Shown here one piece after another: positions 29,340 to 38,700 of a stretch of 39,754 nt of DNA. The stretch's first letter is position 1; every line of letters begins with the position of its first letter. The notes under the pieces are model-generated. The model saw only the letters and a program-made list of their open reading frames with translations, searched no databases and had not been told where the DNA came from. This DNA is from JAHBWV01 sp964588385. GTDB lineage: Bacteria > Planctomycetota > Phycisphaerae > Phycisphaerales > UBA1924. Location of the stretch: the NCBI GenBank assembly GCA_964588385.1, contig CAZPPG010000034.1, forward strand, positions 1 through 39,754. The letters run 5' to 3'. A program made the translations under genes and the position numbers.

Positions 29340-31667
29340 GTGAAGAAGACCGCTCTCGCGTTTGGGGTGTCCTCTCTCTGCTTTGTGCTGGCGGCATTGG
29401 GGCAGGGTGCAGCCGCAGACGACTCGGCGAAGGTACGAGCACAGGCCGAGGCACGGTGCAAGCTCGCGGCTCAGCGGTATATGCGGGATGGGGACGCCAC
29501 GAAGTCTCGCGCTGAGTTTGAGGAGGTCGCCAAGATCGATCCGACGTTCGCGATGCCGCTGTTCTTCCTCGGCACGCTGGCTGAGGAGCGGGGCAAAGCA
29601 GCAGAAGCGATTGGTTATTACGAACGATTCGTCACGCTGGACAGCACGTCGGATTACTACGTGCAGGCACAGCTCAGGTTGGATGAGTTGAAGGCCAAGG
29701 GAAGTGCGTCGAGGGACTCGGCACCAGTGAAGCCGGATCAGAACACCAAGATCCAAGAGACCAAGAATCAGGTGACCCGAGCGAATGCAGCAGCGGACGC
29801 GGCGAAGCGATCGGCTGCGCTGGTGCGGGAGGCGGAGGAGTTGGTGCTCGCGGGCAAGACGGGCGAGGCCGCGCCGAAGTTCGAGCAAGCGTATCGCCTT
29901 TCACCCGCCAACGAGAGAGCAGGCCTACGTGCGGCGATGGCGTATGGAGCTGACAAGAAGTTCGCCGAGGCGGCGGCGCTCCTGCGCGGTCTGGTGAAGT
30001 CTCCGGATTCGTCGATCGCGACAACCGCGGCGGATGCCCTCGCGCAGGTCGAGAAGCATCACATGGATGAGTTCGCGGTGTGGCGAGCCGCGGCGGACAG
30101 GGGAGAGGCGTGGGCGCAGTACAACATAGGCTTTTGCTATGCCAATGGCTACGGCGTGAGTAAGGACGATGCGGAAGCGGTGAAATGGTACCGACTGGCA
30201 GCCGACCAGGGCGATGCCGGCGCTCAGTGCAACCTCGGTATGTGTTACGCCAATGGTCAAGGCGTTACCCAGAGCGAGACGGAAGCGACTCGATGGTATC
30301 GACTCGCCGCTGAGCAAGGAAATGCGATTGCCCAGTACAACCTTGGACTGCAGTATGCCAAGGGCAAGGGCGTCACGAAGGACGAAGGTGAGGCAGCAAG
30401 GTGGTATCTGCTCGCGGCGGAACAAGGAGAAGCCAACGCTCAGTGCCACATCGGAGTTTGTTACGCTCGGGGTGAAGGAGTCGCCCAAGACTACGGGGAG
30501 GCGGTCCGGTGGTATCGGCTCGCCGCTGAACAGGGAGACTCGGATGCGAAGTGCAACCTTGGCGCGATGTATCGCAACGGCCAAGGAGTCGTTCAAGACG
30601 ACGGGGAAGCGGTTCGATGGTTTCAGGCGTCCGCTGAGCAAGGCAACGCCAGGGCGCAGAACAGTCTTGGCGTCTGTTACCAGAATGGTCGAGGCGTCGC
30701 CCAAGACTTCACTGAAGGGGCTAGGTGGTATCGGCTCGCGGCGGTCCAAGGGGACGCACGCGCCCAGTTCAATCTGGCAGTGTGCTACCAATATGGAGAA
30801 GGCGTGACATTGGATATTTCAGAAGCAATCCGATGGTATCACCTCGCCGCTGAGCAGGGGTATGCGAATGCCCAGCACAATCTCGGTGTTTTCTATCAGA
30901 ACGGGCAAGGCGTTGAGATCGATGTCGTCAAAGCGGTCCATTGGTATCGCCTTGCCGCCGAACAAGGAAACGCCGATTCACAGTGCAACCTCGGAGTGTG
31001 CTATGCCAATGGCGAAGGCGTCGCACAAGACGCCTACGAAGCAGCACGATGGTATCGGCTTGCTGCTCAACAGGGGGATGCTACCTCCCAGTACAACCTC
31101 GCCGTGTGCTATGCGAATGGCCGAGGAGTCGCGGTAGACGACTCGGAAGCAGCACGATGGTATCGGCTTGCTGCTGAACAGGGAGATCCAGCCGCTCAGT
31201 ATAATTTGGGCACTCGTTACATGGCCGGCAAGGGCGTAACTATCGATCCGGCGCAAGGTGTGTACTGGTACCGGCTCTCCGCTGAGCAAGGACTTGCAGC
31301 AGCTCAACACTACCTCGGAGTGTGCTTTGCCGCCGGGACTGGTGTCACTCGCGATGATGCCGAAGCGAGCAAGTGGTACACACTCGCGGCTGTACAAGGG
31401 CATCCGATATCTCAGTACAACCTAGGCACCATGTACCGGGATGGAACGGGTGTCCCGCAGAGTCATGCTGAGGCCACGAGGCTTTTTCGGCTTGCGGCGG
31501 AGCAGGGTGATGTCGACGCGCAGTACAGTCTTGCAGTTTCGTACAAGTATGGGCTAGGCGTTGACAAGGACCTGACGGAAGCCACGAAGTGGTACCGACT
31601 GGCAGCGGCACAGGGTGACCAAGCTTCGCAGGAATGGCTAAGCGAGCAGGGATTGTCATGGGATTGA
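29340..31667 (+). CDS. Secreted protein with 14 tandem Sel1 repeats
   Basis: A 775-residue exported solenoid protein. It starts with a GTG preceded by AGAAGGG and has a signal peptide (FGVSSLCFVLAALGQGAAA). Residues of about 30-120 form TPR-like helices (FEEVAKIDPTFAMPLFFLGT, AAEAIGYYERFVTLDST). After a Lys/Asp-rich linker and another helical section come 14 consecutive 36-residue Sel1 repeats from about residue 257 to 760. They follow the pattern A-x-A-Q-x-N-L-G-x-x-Y-x-x-G-x-G-V with WYRLAAEQGD, and a partial unit ends the protein. Sel1 solenoids serve as protein-binding scaffolds. The function here is unknown. Adjacent repeats are very alike in DNA, and base composition is less GC-biased than in the surrounding core genes. 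Confidence 0.88.
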   Translation: MKKTALAFGVSSLCFVLAALGQGAAADDSAKVRAQAEARCKLAAQRYMRDGDATKSRAEFEEVAKIDPTFAMPLFFLGTLAEERGKAAEAIGYYERFVTLDSTSDYYVQAQLRLDELKAKGSASRDSAPVKPDQNTKIQETKNQVTRANAAADAAKRSAALVREAEELVLAGKTGEAAPKFEQAYRLSPANERAGLRAAMAYGADKKFAEAAALLRGLVKSPDSSIATTAADALAQVEKHHMDEFAVWRAAADRGEAWAQYNIGFCYANGYGVSKDDAEAVKWYRLAADQGDAGAQCNLGMCYANGQGVTQSETEATRWYRLAAEQGNAIAQYNLGLQYAKGKGVTKDEGEAARWYLLAAEQGEANAQCHIGVCYARGEGVAQDYGEAVRWYRLAAEQGDSDAKCNLGAMYRNGQGVVQDDGEAVRWFQASAEQGNARAQNSLGVCYQNGRGVAQDFTEGARWYRLAAVQGDARAQFNLAVCYQYGEGVTLDISEAIRWYHLAAEQGYANAQHNLGVFYQNGQGVEIDVVKAVHWYRLAAEQGNADSQCNLGVCYANGEGVAQDAYEAARWYRLAAQQGDATSQYNLAVCYANGRGVAVDDSEAARWYRLAAEQGDPAAQYNLGTRYMAGKGVTIDPAQGVYWYRLSAEQGLAAAQHYLGVCFAAGTGVTRDDAEASKWYTLAAVQGHPISQYNLGTMYRDGTGVPQSHAEATRLFRLAAEQGDVDAQYSLAVSYKYGLGVDKDLTEATKWYRLAAAQGDQASQEWLSEQGLSWD
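30108..31619 (+). repeat. Fourteen tandem 108-bp Sel1-coding units
   Basis: The units keep an exact 108-base period, matching 36 residues. A 30-base stretch starting GAAGCAGCACGATGG is identical at 31038 and 31146, exactly one unit apart, which points to recent duplication or gene conversion of neighbouring units. Confidence 0.85.
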
Positions 31668-31723
31668 GCGGGCGGCCTGTGGTCCCTGCGTGTGGATGCA
31701 TCGCGGCTGCGACCACAACGTGA

Positions 31724-31873
31724 GAACGGCACCTTGCTCTCGCACCGCTCCGGCCTGCGGTTCTCCGGGTCGATGAAGGCGAGGAGCTTGGCGTGGAGGA
31801 GCATGCGCGGGGAAGATGCGTAACCATCGCCGTAGAGGGTGTCGCCGACGATGGGGCAGCCGAGTCCCTCCCT
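31724..31873 (-). pseudogene. C-terminal remnant of an RluA-type pseudouridine synthase
   Basis: On the minus strand about 50 residues read REGLGCPIVGDTLYGDG and SSPRMLLHAKLLAFIDP, then a segment ending SKVPF. This is the typical end of RluA/RluD-family enzymes (GxPIVGDxLYG followed by LHA). Nothing upstream in that frame resembles the catalytic HRLDxxTSG part, and that sequence is occupied by the start of the metal-efflux cluster on the other strand. The gene is therefore truncated, probably by the rearrangement that brought one of the flanking segments here. Confidence 0.6.
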
Positions 31874-31956
31874 TGCCGCGCACGGCTTCACCCACCCCGC
31901 GCCCCTCAGCTCCGGGTCATGGACCACCCCTGCCCCGGCCGATACCATCCGTACCG

Positions 31957-32607
31957 ATGGCGAACCGCCACCATCCACGCCGCCGCTCCCCTCCGGGCCG
32001 ACCGATTCGGGCTCAACTCGCCTGTCTCGTGCTCGCATGCGCGTTGATGCCCATCATCGCGCTCGGTGCCCTCCGCGGCACGACGCTCCTCGCCCACACG
32101 CACGACGGCCACGGCTCGCACCTGCACATCTCAACCTCCGTTGCCGATGCGCGCCGCTCCGCCGAACAGCACCGCGTCTCGCACGCATCCGGTGATGCGG
32201 CCTGCATCGACGTCGATCCTGCCCACCCCTCTCACAGCCCTCCCGCCCACACCCACCCCGCGTGCAGCGACCCCGCCCACGCCCATCCCATCCACACCCA
32301 TCACCACGATGCTCCACACGAGCCGTGCGATCAACCGCCTCCCGAAGCGCCCGCGGAAGTGCCCAACGAACTCGTCATCACCATCCCCGATCACGACCAG
32401 CTCACCTCACGCGGCGTCGATCTCCCGCCGATCCTTCAATCGCCGCTCCCCCTTGAATGCCTCTTCGCCGCGCTCCGCGCACACGATGATGTCATCGAGG
32501 ACGTTGGCTCGCCGGGAGGAGGAGACGCGCACCAGCGCACCCATCCTCTCTCCGCGCTCACCGCTGGCCAGCGCCTCGTGCGCACCAGCAAAGCCCTGCT
32601 GATCTAG
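31957..32607 (+). CDS. His-rich exported or membrane-anchored protein, putative metal binder
   Basis: A 216-residue protein with a basic N terminus, one hydrophobic segment at about residues 18-43 (LACLVLACALMPIIALGAL), and then a histidine-rich region. That region includes HTHDGHGSHLH, PAHPSHSPPAHTHPACSDPAHA and HPIHTHHHDAPHEPC. The C-terminal third is less biased and ends with GQRLVRTSKALLI. The ATG at 31957 is chosen because the longer frame only adds a low-complexity Arg/Pro stretch overlapping the RluA remnant. It is the first gene before a TolC/fusion/RND efflux set on the same strand. The composition suggests periplasmic zinc, copper or nickel buffering for that pump. No defined family. 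Confidence 0.65.
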   Translation: MANRHHPRRRSPPGRPIRAQLACLVLACALMPIIALGALRGTTLLAHTHDGHGSHLHISTSVADARRSAEQHRVSHASGDAACIDVDPAHPSHSPPAHTHPACSDPAHAHPIHTHHHDAPHEPCDQPPPEAPAEVPNELVITIPDHDQLTSRGVDLPPILQSPLPLECLFAALRAHDDVIEDVGSPGGGDAHQRTHPLSALTAGQRLVRTSKALLI

Positions 32608-32741
32608 GTCCGTACCCAGACCCTTCGTCGCGCGCTCCCGACGCTCCGCCCAAAGGGCGAGCCCGCCGCGCCCGCGTTCTGGTACGTCTTCCCGCGCCCC
32701 GACCACCGCTGTCCGGGCGCGACCTACGGCAGGAACCAACC

Positions 32742-34190
32742 GTGAACCACCGATCCCTCGCGCCGCCGCATCACCGCCGCCGCTCCGGCCGCGGCACATT
32801 CGCGCCCTTGATCGCGAGCGCGATGCTCGCGCTGACCGGCTGCCAGACCTACCAGCCCAGCCCGCTGGATCTGGATGCCACGCGCGCCGCATGGCTCGAT
32901 CGCTCGCCGACGGATGCCTCGGTCCGTGAGTTCGCCGCGACCCTGGAACTCGCGGAGCGCGGCGGCGCTCGCGAGACAACCCCCTTCGACCCCTCGGACG
33001 GACTGACCCTCGCCGAGGCCGAGGCCGTCGCGTTGGCGTTCAATCCCGATCTCCGTCAGGCACGCCTGGAAGCCAACGTCACGCGCGCGACCGCCGCGCA
33101 CGCAGGGCTGTGGCAGGATCCCGTGCTCGGCGCGGACATGGAGCACATCTTCTCCGGCGCGGGAGGGGACAACCCGTGGGTCGTCGGGTCCACGCTCGCC
33201 CTCACGATCCCGATCTCGGGACGGCTCCAGGCCGAGAAGCAACGGGCCGGGGCCGAACTCGCGGCTGAACTGGACCGCCTCGTCGCCAGAGAATGGGCGA
33301 CAAGAGCCGCGCTCCGCGAACTGTGGATCGAGTGGTCCGTCGCGTGCATGCGCGCCGAACTCTCCGCCGATCTCATCGCGCGCCTCCGCGACGTCGCCGC
33401 CCTCGCCGACCTCCAGGAGCAGGCCGGATCCATGACGCGCATCGACGCGCGCCTCTTCCGCGTGCAACTCGTAGGCCGCGAGGCCGATCAGATCGCGGCG
33501 GTCGCCAGAGCCCGCGAACTGGAGCTCCACCTGCGTTCCATGCTGGGCATCGCGCACGAGACCCCGCTCACGCTGGTTCCGACCGTCGCCCTCGCGCCCC
33601 GTGCCGCTCGGCCCGAGGATCTCCAGGCGCTGCTCGACGCCTCCAATCCCGAGCTCAGCGCGGTCCGCGCCGCGTACGAGGCATCCGAGCAGTCCCTTCG
33701 CGTCGAGGTCCGCAAGCAGTATCCGGACCTGACGATCGGTCCCGGCCTCGGCACGGACCAGGGCGACAGCCGCGTGCTGCTCGGTGTCTCACTCCCGATC
33801 CCGCTATGGAACCGCAACCGACAGGGCGTCGCCGAGGCGTCCGCCGCGCGTGAGGTCGCCCGTGGACGGTTCGAGACGACCTACGAGCGCCTCGCATCCC
33901 AGCTCGCGATCGCCCTCACGCGATACGACGCCGGAAAGGAACAGCGCCGGATCATCGAAGCGACCGTCCTTCCTCTCGCCGACGAGCAGGAAGCCGATGT
34001 GCGTCGCGTCGCCGCGATCGGCCGGATCGATCCCCTCATGCTCCTGCAATCCCTGGAAACGCTGCACGACGCCAAGGTCCGTCTGCTCGACGCCCGCGCC
34101 GCCGAGTCGATCGGCGCCGCCCGGCTCGACGAACTCATCGGCCCCGCCGCTCCAACCTCCAAGGCCCCCATCGACTCCACTCACCGCTGA
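32742..34190 (+). CDS. TolC-family outer-membrane lipoprotein (CzcC-like)
   Basis: A 482-residue outer-membrane channel subunit of a three-part efflux pump. The signal sequence ends in the lipobox LTGC with Cys34. TolC-family helical repeats follow: LTLAEAEAVALAFNPDLRQA, ARLEANVTRATAAHAGLWQD, LALTIPISGRL, a second copy of the helical hairpin (NPELSAVRAAYEASEQSL, YPDLTIGPGLG, LGVSLPIPLWNRNRQGVA) and the long C-terminal helices. The start is a GTG at 32742 with AGGA upstream. Forty-six bases separate it from the fusion-protein gene. The pump downstream is of the heavy-metal type, so CzcC/CusC is the likely counterpart. Confidence 0.88.
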   Translation: MNHRSLAPPHHRRRSGRGTFAPLIASAMLALTGCQTYQPSPLDLDATRAAWLDRSPTDASVREFAATLELAERGGARETTPFDPSDGLTLAEAEAVALAFNPDLRQARLEANVTRATAAHAGLWQDPVLGADMEHIFSGAGGDNPWVVGSTLALTIPISGRLQAEKQRAGAELAAELDRLVAREWATRAALRELWIEWSVACMRAELSADLIARLRDVAALADLQEQAGSMTRIDARLFRVQLVGREADQIAAVARARELELHLRSMLGIAHETPLTLVPTVALAPRAARPEDLQALLDASNPELSAVRAAYEASEQSLRVEVRKQYPDLTIGPGLGTDQGDSRVLLGVSLPIPLWNRNRQGVAEASAAREVARGRFETTYERLASQLAIALTRYDAGKEQRRIIEATVLPLADEQEADVRRVAAIGRIDPLMLLQSLETLHDAKVRLLDARAAESIGAARLDELIGPAAPTSKAPIDSTHR

Positions 34191-34236
34191 ACGCTCCGCG
34201 GATCCTGCCGCCGACGCAACAGAAGAAGGCCCCACC

Positions 34237-35691
34237 ATGCCGAACCCACGCCAACCGAAACACCCTGCCGCGCGCTGGTTGCTGCTCATGCTCGTCGCGA
34301 TCCCAAGCGCCTGCCGGAAGTCTCCCCCAGAGCCGCCCCCCGCCGCGTCCGATCACGCCGCACAAGCGCCCACCAACCGCGTGGACATCAACGCCTCGGT
34401 CCGTCACAACCTCGGCATCACCTTCGCGACGGTTGAGAGTCGAAACGTCGCCCGAACCCTCCGCGTCCCGGGCCGGTTCGAGCTCCTTCCCTCCGCCCGC
34501 CGCGAGTACCGCGCGCCCGCGTCCGGCACGGTGGAACTCCTCGTCCAGCAGTTCCAGTCCGTCGACGCCGGCACGCCGCTCTACCGCCTCGACGCGCCGC
34601 GCTGGCGCGAGATGCAGCGTGAACTGGCCGACGCCCAGGCCGCCGTCACACTTGCCAGAGCCCAGGTCGACAGCATCGCGCCGCTCCTCAGCGCGCACGA
34701 GGCCCATCACACCGAAATCCAGAAAGCCGTCGAGCTATGGACCGCGCGTGTGGCAACGCTCGAGCGCTTGCAGGCCGCGGGCGGAGCGCGCGGCGACGAG
34801 GTCGCCCAGGCCGCGGCCTCGCTCGCATCCTCAAGATCCGACTTCGCCGAGACGCTCGAGAAGGAAGCCGACCTCGCCGCGCGAGCCACCGAGACCGCCG
34901 CCATGCTCGACGCCGCCCAGTCGCGCCTCGCGTTCCTCTTCGAGACCGCGGCCTCGCTCTCAGGACTCGCCCCCGATGACCTTCAAGCCCCCGCATCCGT
35001 CGACGCCTCGCTCCCCCGGTGGCGGACACTCGATGGCATCGTCGTGCGCGCTGTCGCGCCCGGTGTGGTCGACATCGTCAACGCCGTCTCCGGAAACGTG
35101 ATAGAGCCGCACGCGCATCTGATCACCACAGTCCAGCCCGATCAGATCCGCTTCCGCGCCGTCGGCCTGCAGAGCGACCTCCCGCGCCTCGCCGATGGGC
35201 AGCCCGCCGCCGTCGTCCCCGCCCAGGGAGCCGGGGACCAGAACGCGAGCGACCCCTCGCCGCGCTTCAGCGGCACGCTCACCATCGCGCCCACCGCCGA
35301 TCCCGACCGCCGCACGATCGAGCTCATCCTTATGCCCCCGCCCGACGCGCCCCCTCCACACTGGGCCAAGGCCGGAGTCTCCGCGTTCCTCGAGGTCGCC
35401 ACGGCCGGCACGGGAAGGAATGAACTGGCGATTCCCCTTCGCTGTGTCGCGCGCGACGGCACCGCCGCCATCATCTTCCGGCGCGATCCGGCCGATCCCG
35501 ACAAGGCCATTCGCATGGAAGCCGACCTCGGCATCGACGACGGACGCTGGGTCGTCATCAAGAGCGGCGTCGCCGAAGGAAACGAGGTCGTGCTCGACGG
35601 CGTCTATCAGCTCATGGTCGCCACCAGCGCCACCATCACCCCCGGCGGCCACTTCCACCCCGACGGCACCTTCCACGAAGGCGATGACTGA
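34237..35691 (+). CDS. RND efflux membrane-fusion protein (CzcB-like)
   Basis: A 484-residue periplasmic adaptor linking the inner-membrane pump to the outer-membrane channel. The N terminus has a hydrophobic stretch and Cys26 in IPSAC, a weak lipobox. The segment RVPGRFELLPSARREYRAPA with GTVELLVQQFQSVDAGTPLYRL forms the first half of the barrel-sandwich domain. A long helical hairpin (about residues 115-230) follows, then the second half (RTLDGIVVRAVAPGVVDIVN), a beta-barrel domain, and a C-terminal domain with VVIKSGVAEGNEVVLDGVYQL. The end HFHPDGTFHEGDD is His-containing and could bind metal. GAAGAAGG precedes the ATG. Only 20 bases separate it from the pump gene. Confidence 0.9.
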   Translation: MPNPRQPKHPAARWLLLMLVAIPSACRKSPPEPPPAASDHAAQAPTNRVDINASVRHNLGITFATVESRNVARTLRVPGRFELLPSARREYRAPASGTVELLVQQFQSVDAGTPLYRLDAPRWREMQRELADAQAAVTLARAQVDSIAPLLSAHEAHHTEIQKAVELWTARVATLERLQAAGGARGDEVAQAAASLASSRSDFAETLEKEADLAARATETAAMLDAAQSRLAFLFETAASLSGLAPDDLQAPASVDASLPRWRTLDGIVVRAVAPGVVDIVNAVSGNVIEPHAHLITTVQPDQIRFRAVGLQSDLPRLADGQPAAVVPAQGAGDQNASDPSPRFSGTLTIAPTADPDRRTIELILMPPPDAPPPHWAKAGVSAFLEVATAGTGRNELAIPLRCVARDGTAAIIFRRDPADPDKAIRMEADLGIDDGRWVVIKSGVAEGNEVVLDGVYQLMVATSATITPGGHFHPDGTFHEGDD

Positions 35692-35711
35692 ACCCCCGCC
35701 CAGGACCCACC

Positions 35712-38700
35712 ATGCTCAAGCACCTCATCGCGTTCTCGCTCAGGCACGCCGCGCTCGTCGTCCTCATCGCCGCCGCGCTCCTCGTGTACACCGTCGCGCG
35801 CCTCCCACGGATGTCGGTCGACGTCTTCCCGGAACTCAACGCGCCCACCGTCGTCATCCTCACCGAGGCCGGAGGCCTCGCGGCAGACGAGGTTGAGCAG
35901 CACGTCACCTTTCCCATCGAGTCCGCCGTCAACGGCCTCATGGGCGTCAGGCGTGTCCGCTCGGCCTCCGCCATCTCCCTCTCCCTCGTGTGGGTCGAGT
36001 TCGAGTGGGGCACGGACATCTACCGGGCAAGGCAGCTCGTGGGCGAGCGCATCGCCGAAGCGCGAGAGTCCATGCCCCCCGGCGTGGAGCCGGTGATGAC
36101 GCCCATCTCCAGCATCACCGGCGAGATCATGCTGCTCGCCGTCTCCTCCCCGGACAAGACCGTCTCGGATCTGGACCTGCGTGCCTATGCGGAGTTCGAC
36201 CTGCGGAGCAAACTGCTCGCCATCCCCGGCATCTCGCAGGTCTCGGCGATCGGCGGCCGATTGCCCGAGTACCAGATCAACGTGAAGCAGGATCGACTCG
36301 CCCTCTACGGAATGACCGTGCAGGACGTCGTCGAAGCCGCGCAAAGGGCCCACAGCACCGCCAGCGCGGGCTATCTCAGCGATGTCGATCGCGCCGAACT
36401 GCCGATGCGCCAGGCCGCCCGCGTCACCGGCGTTCGCGATATCGCCGCCACCATGATCACCATGAAGGACGGCCTCCCCATCACCATCGGCGAGGTCGCC
36501 GACGTCTCGCTCGGCGGGGCGCCCCGTCGCGGCGCCGCGGCAAACCAGGGCGTCCCCGCCGTCGTGCTCACCATCCAGAAGGCACCCGGCACGAACACCC
36601 TCAGACTCACCGAGACGATCGACAAGGCCCTGATGCAGATCGAGAAGTCCGCGCCCAAGGGCGTCTTCATCAACAAAGAGGTCTTCCGCCAGAGCCACTT
36701 CATCCAACGCTCGGTCGACAACGTCTTCAAGGTGCTGCTCGAAGCAACCGTCATCGTCGGCGTGATCCTCATCCTCTTCCTGCTCAACGTGCGGACCACC
36801 ATCATCACCCTCACCGCGCTCCCGCTCTCGCTCGCCGCCGCCCTGCTCACCCTCGACGGTCTCGGCCTCACGCTCAACGTCATGACGCTCGGAGGCCTCG
36901 CCGTCGCCATCGGCGAGCTCGTTGACGACGCGATCATCGACGTCGAGAACGTCCACCGGCGGCTCGCGGAGAACGCCCGGCTTCCCGCCGAACAGCGCCG
37001 CGACTTCGTGGAGGTCATCTTCACCGCGAGCAACGAGATCCGCTCGTCCGTCGTCTACGCGACAGTCCTGATATGCGTCGTCTTCCTGCCCCTCATGTTT
37101 CTTGAGGGGCTCGAGGGGCGATTCTTCAAGCCCCTCGCAGCGACATACATTGTCTCCATCATGGCGTCGCTCGTCGTCGCTCTCACCGTGACGCCCGCCC
37201 TGTGCAGACTGCTCCTGAAGCCCCCCGCACAGACATCCGCAAGCCCGCGCGCAGCAGACGCCCATCGCCACCCGCACACCGACGGCTTTCTCGTCCGCTG
37301 GCTCAAGAGGCGATACGAGCCCTCCCTCCGCTGGTCGCTCGTCCATCGCAAACTGGTCGTCGCCGCCGCGCTCACCGCCACCGCGCTCTCGCTCCTGCTC
37401 GCCAGGACCTTCGGAACCTCCTTCCTCCCGGAGTTCAACGAGGGCTCGTTCACCGTCTTCGTCTCCTCACCCCCCGGCACCTCCCTCGCAGAGAGCGACC
37501 GCGCCGCCCAGGGCATCGAGACCCGCCTCATCGGCATCGAGGGAGTGCGCAGCGTCACCCGTCGCACCGGCCGCGCCGAACGCGACGAACACGCCGAGCC
37601 CGTCTCCAACAGCGAACTGGACATCCTCATCGCGCCCGATGCGGACAAGTCCGCGATCCGTCGCCAGATCGCGGCAATCGCCACCGGCGTTCCCGGTGTC
37701 ACCGTGCAGATCGGCCAGCCCATCGAGCACCGGCTCTCGCACATTCTCTCCGGAACCCCCGCCGCCATTGCCATCAACGTGTACGGCGAGGATCTCTCGA
37801 TCCTGCGCCGCCTCGCCGGAGAGATCGAGTCCGAACTCCGCGCCATCCCCGGCGCCCGCGACGTGACAGCCAATCGCGAGGTGCTCATCACCAGCGTTCC
37901 GATCCGCTACCGACACCAGGATCTGGCCGCCGCAGGGCTCACGCCCGCCGATGCCGCCGCCCAGGTCCAGGTAGCGCTCTTCGGCGAAGAGGTCGCGGAA
38001 GTCAACCAGGGCATCCGCCGATACTCCATCGTCGTCCGACTTGATGAGTCCGAGCGCGAGCGAGTTGAACAGGTGCAGGACCTCATGCTCCGAGGGACGG
38101 CCGAAGCCGGCAAGCCCGGACCGACCGTCCGCCTGCGCGATGTCGCCGATATCGGCCCGGAAAGGACCCCCAACATCATCGCCCGTGAGAACGCCCAGCG
38201 CAAGGCCGTCATCTCGTGCAACGTCGCCGATGGCCACAATCTCGGCGACCTCGTCGCGTCGGTCAGGGCCGCGGTCGAGCCCATCGTCCGCCGTGAGGGG
38301 TATCTCGTGGAGTTCGGCGGCCAGTTCGAGGCCCAGCAGTCCGCAAGCCGCACGCTCCTGATCGCCGGCGCGGGCATTGTCGTGCTCATGCTCCTGCTCC
38401 TCCATCTCTCGACCGGCTCCTTGAAGGTCGCCGCACTGGTTATGGTCAATCTCCCCCTCGCCACCATCGGTGGAGTCGTCGCGATCTACATCACCGACTC
38501 GATCACCCACGCCGGCCTTATCCCAAACACGCTCGCGCTCTTCGGACTCGGCCCGGCGTCCTACGTCGCGCCGGTCCTCTCAATCGCCAGTCTTGTCGGG
38601 TTCATCACCCTCTTCGGCATCGCCGTCCGCAACGGCATCCTGCTCGTGAATCACTACCGACACCTCATCCAGGTCGACAATACTCCCTTGAGCGAAGCCA

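Noticed and set aside
30108..31619. Regular repeats considered as a CRISPR-like or non-coding array
   Set aside because: The 108-base period is continuous, stays in one frame and encodes Sel1 repeats; there are no unique spacers.
31463..32038. A 191-codon minus-strand frame as an intact gene
   Set aside because: Only its central 50 or so residues resemble RluA; the rest overlaps the Sel1 gene and the His-rich protein gene with no similarity.
35607..37346. A 579-codon minus-strand frame over the RND pump gene
   Set aside because: Mostly Asp, Glu, Gly and Arg, antisense to a clear CzcA-type gene.
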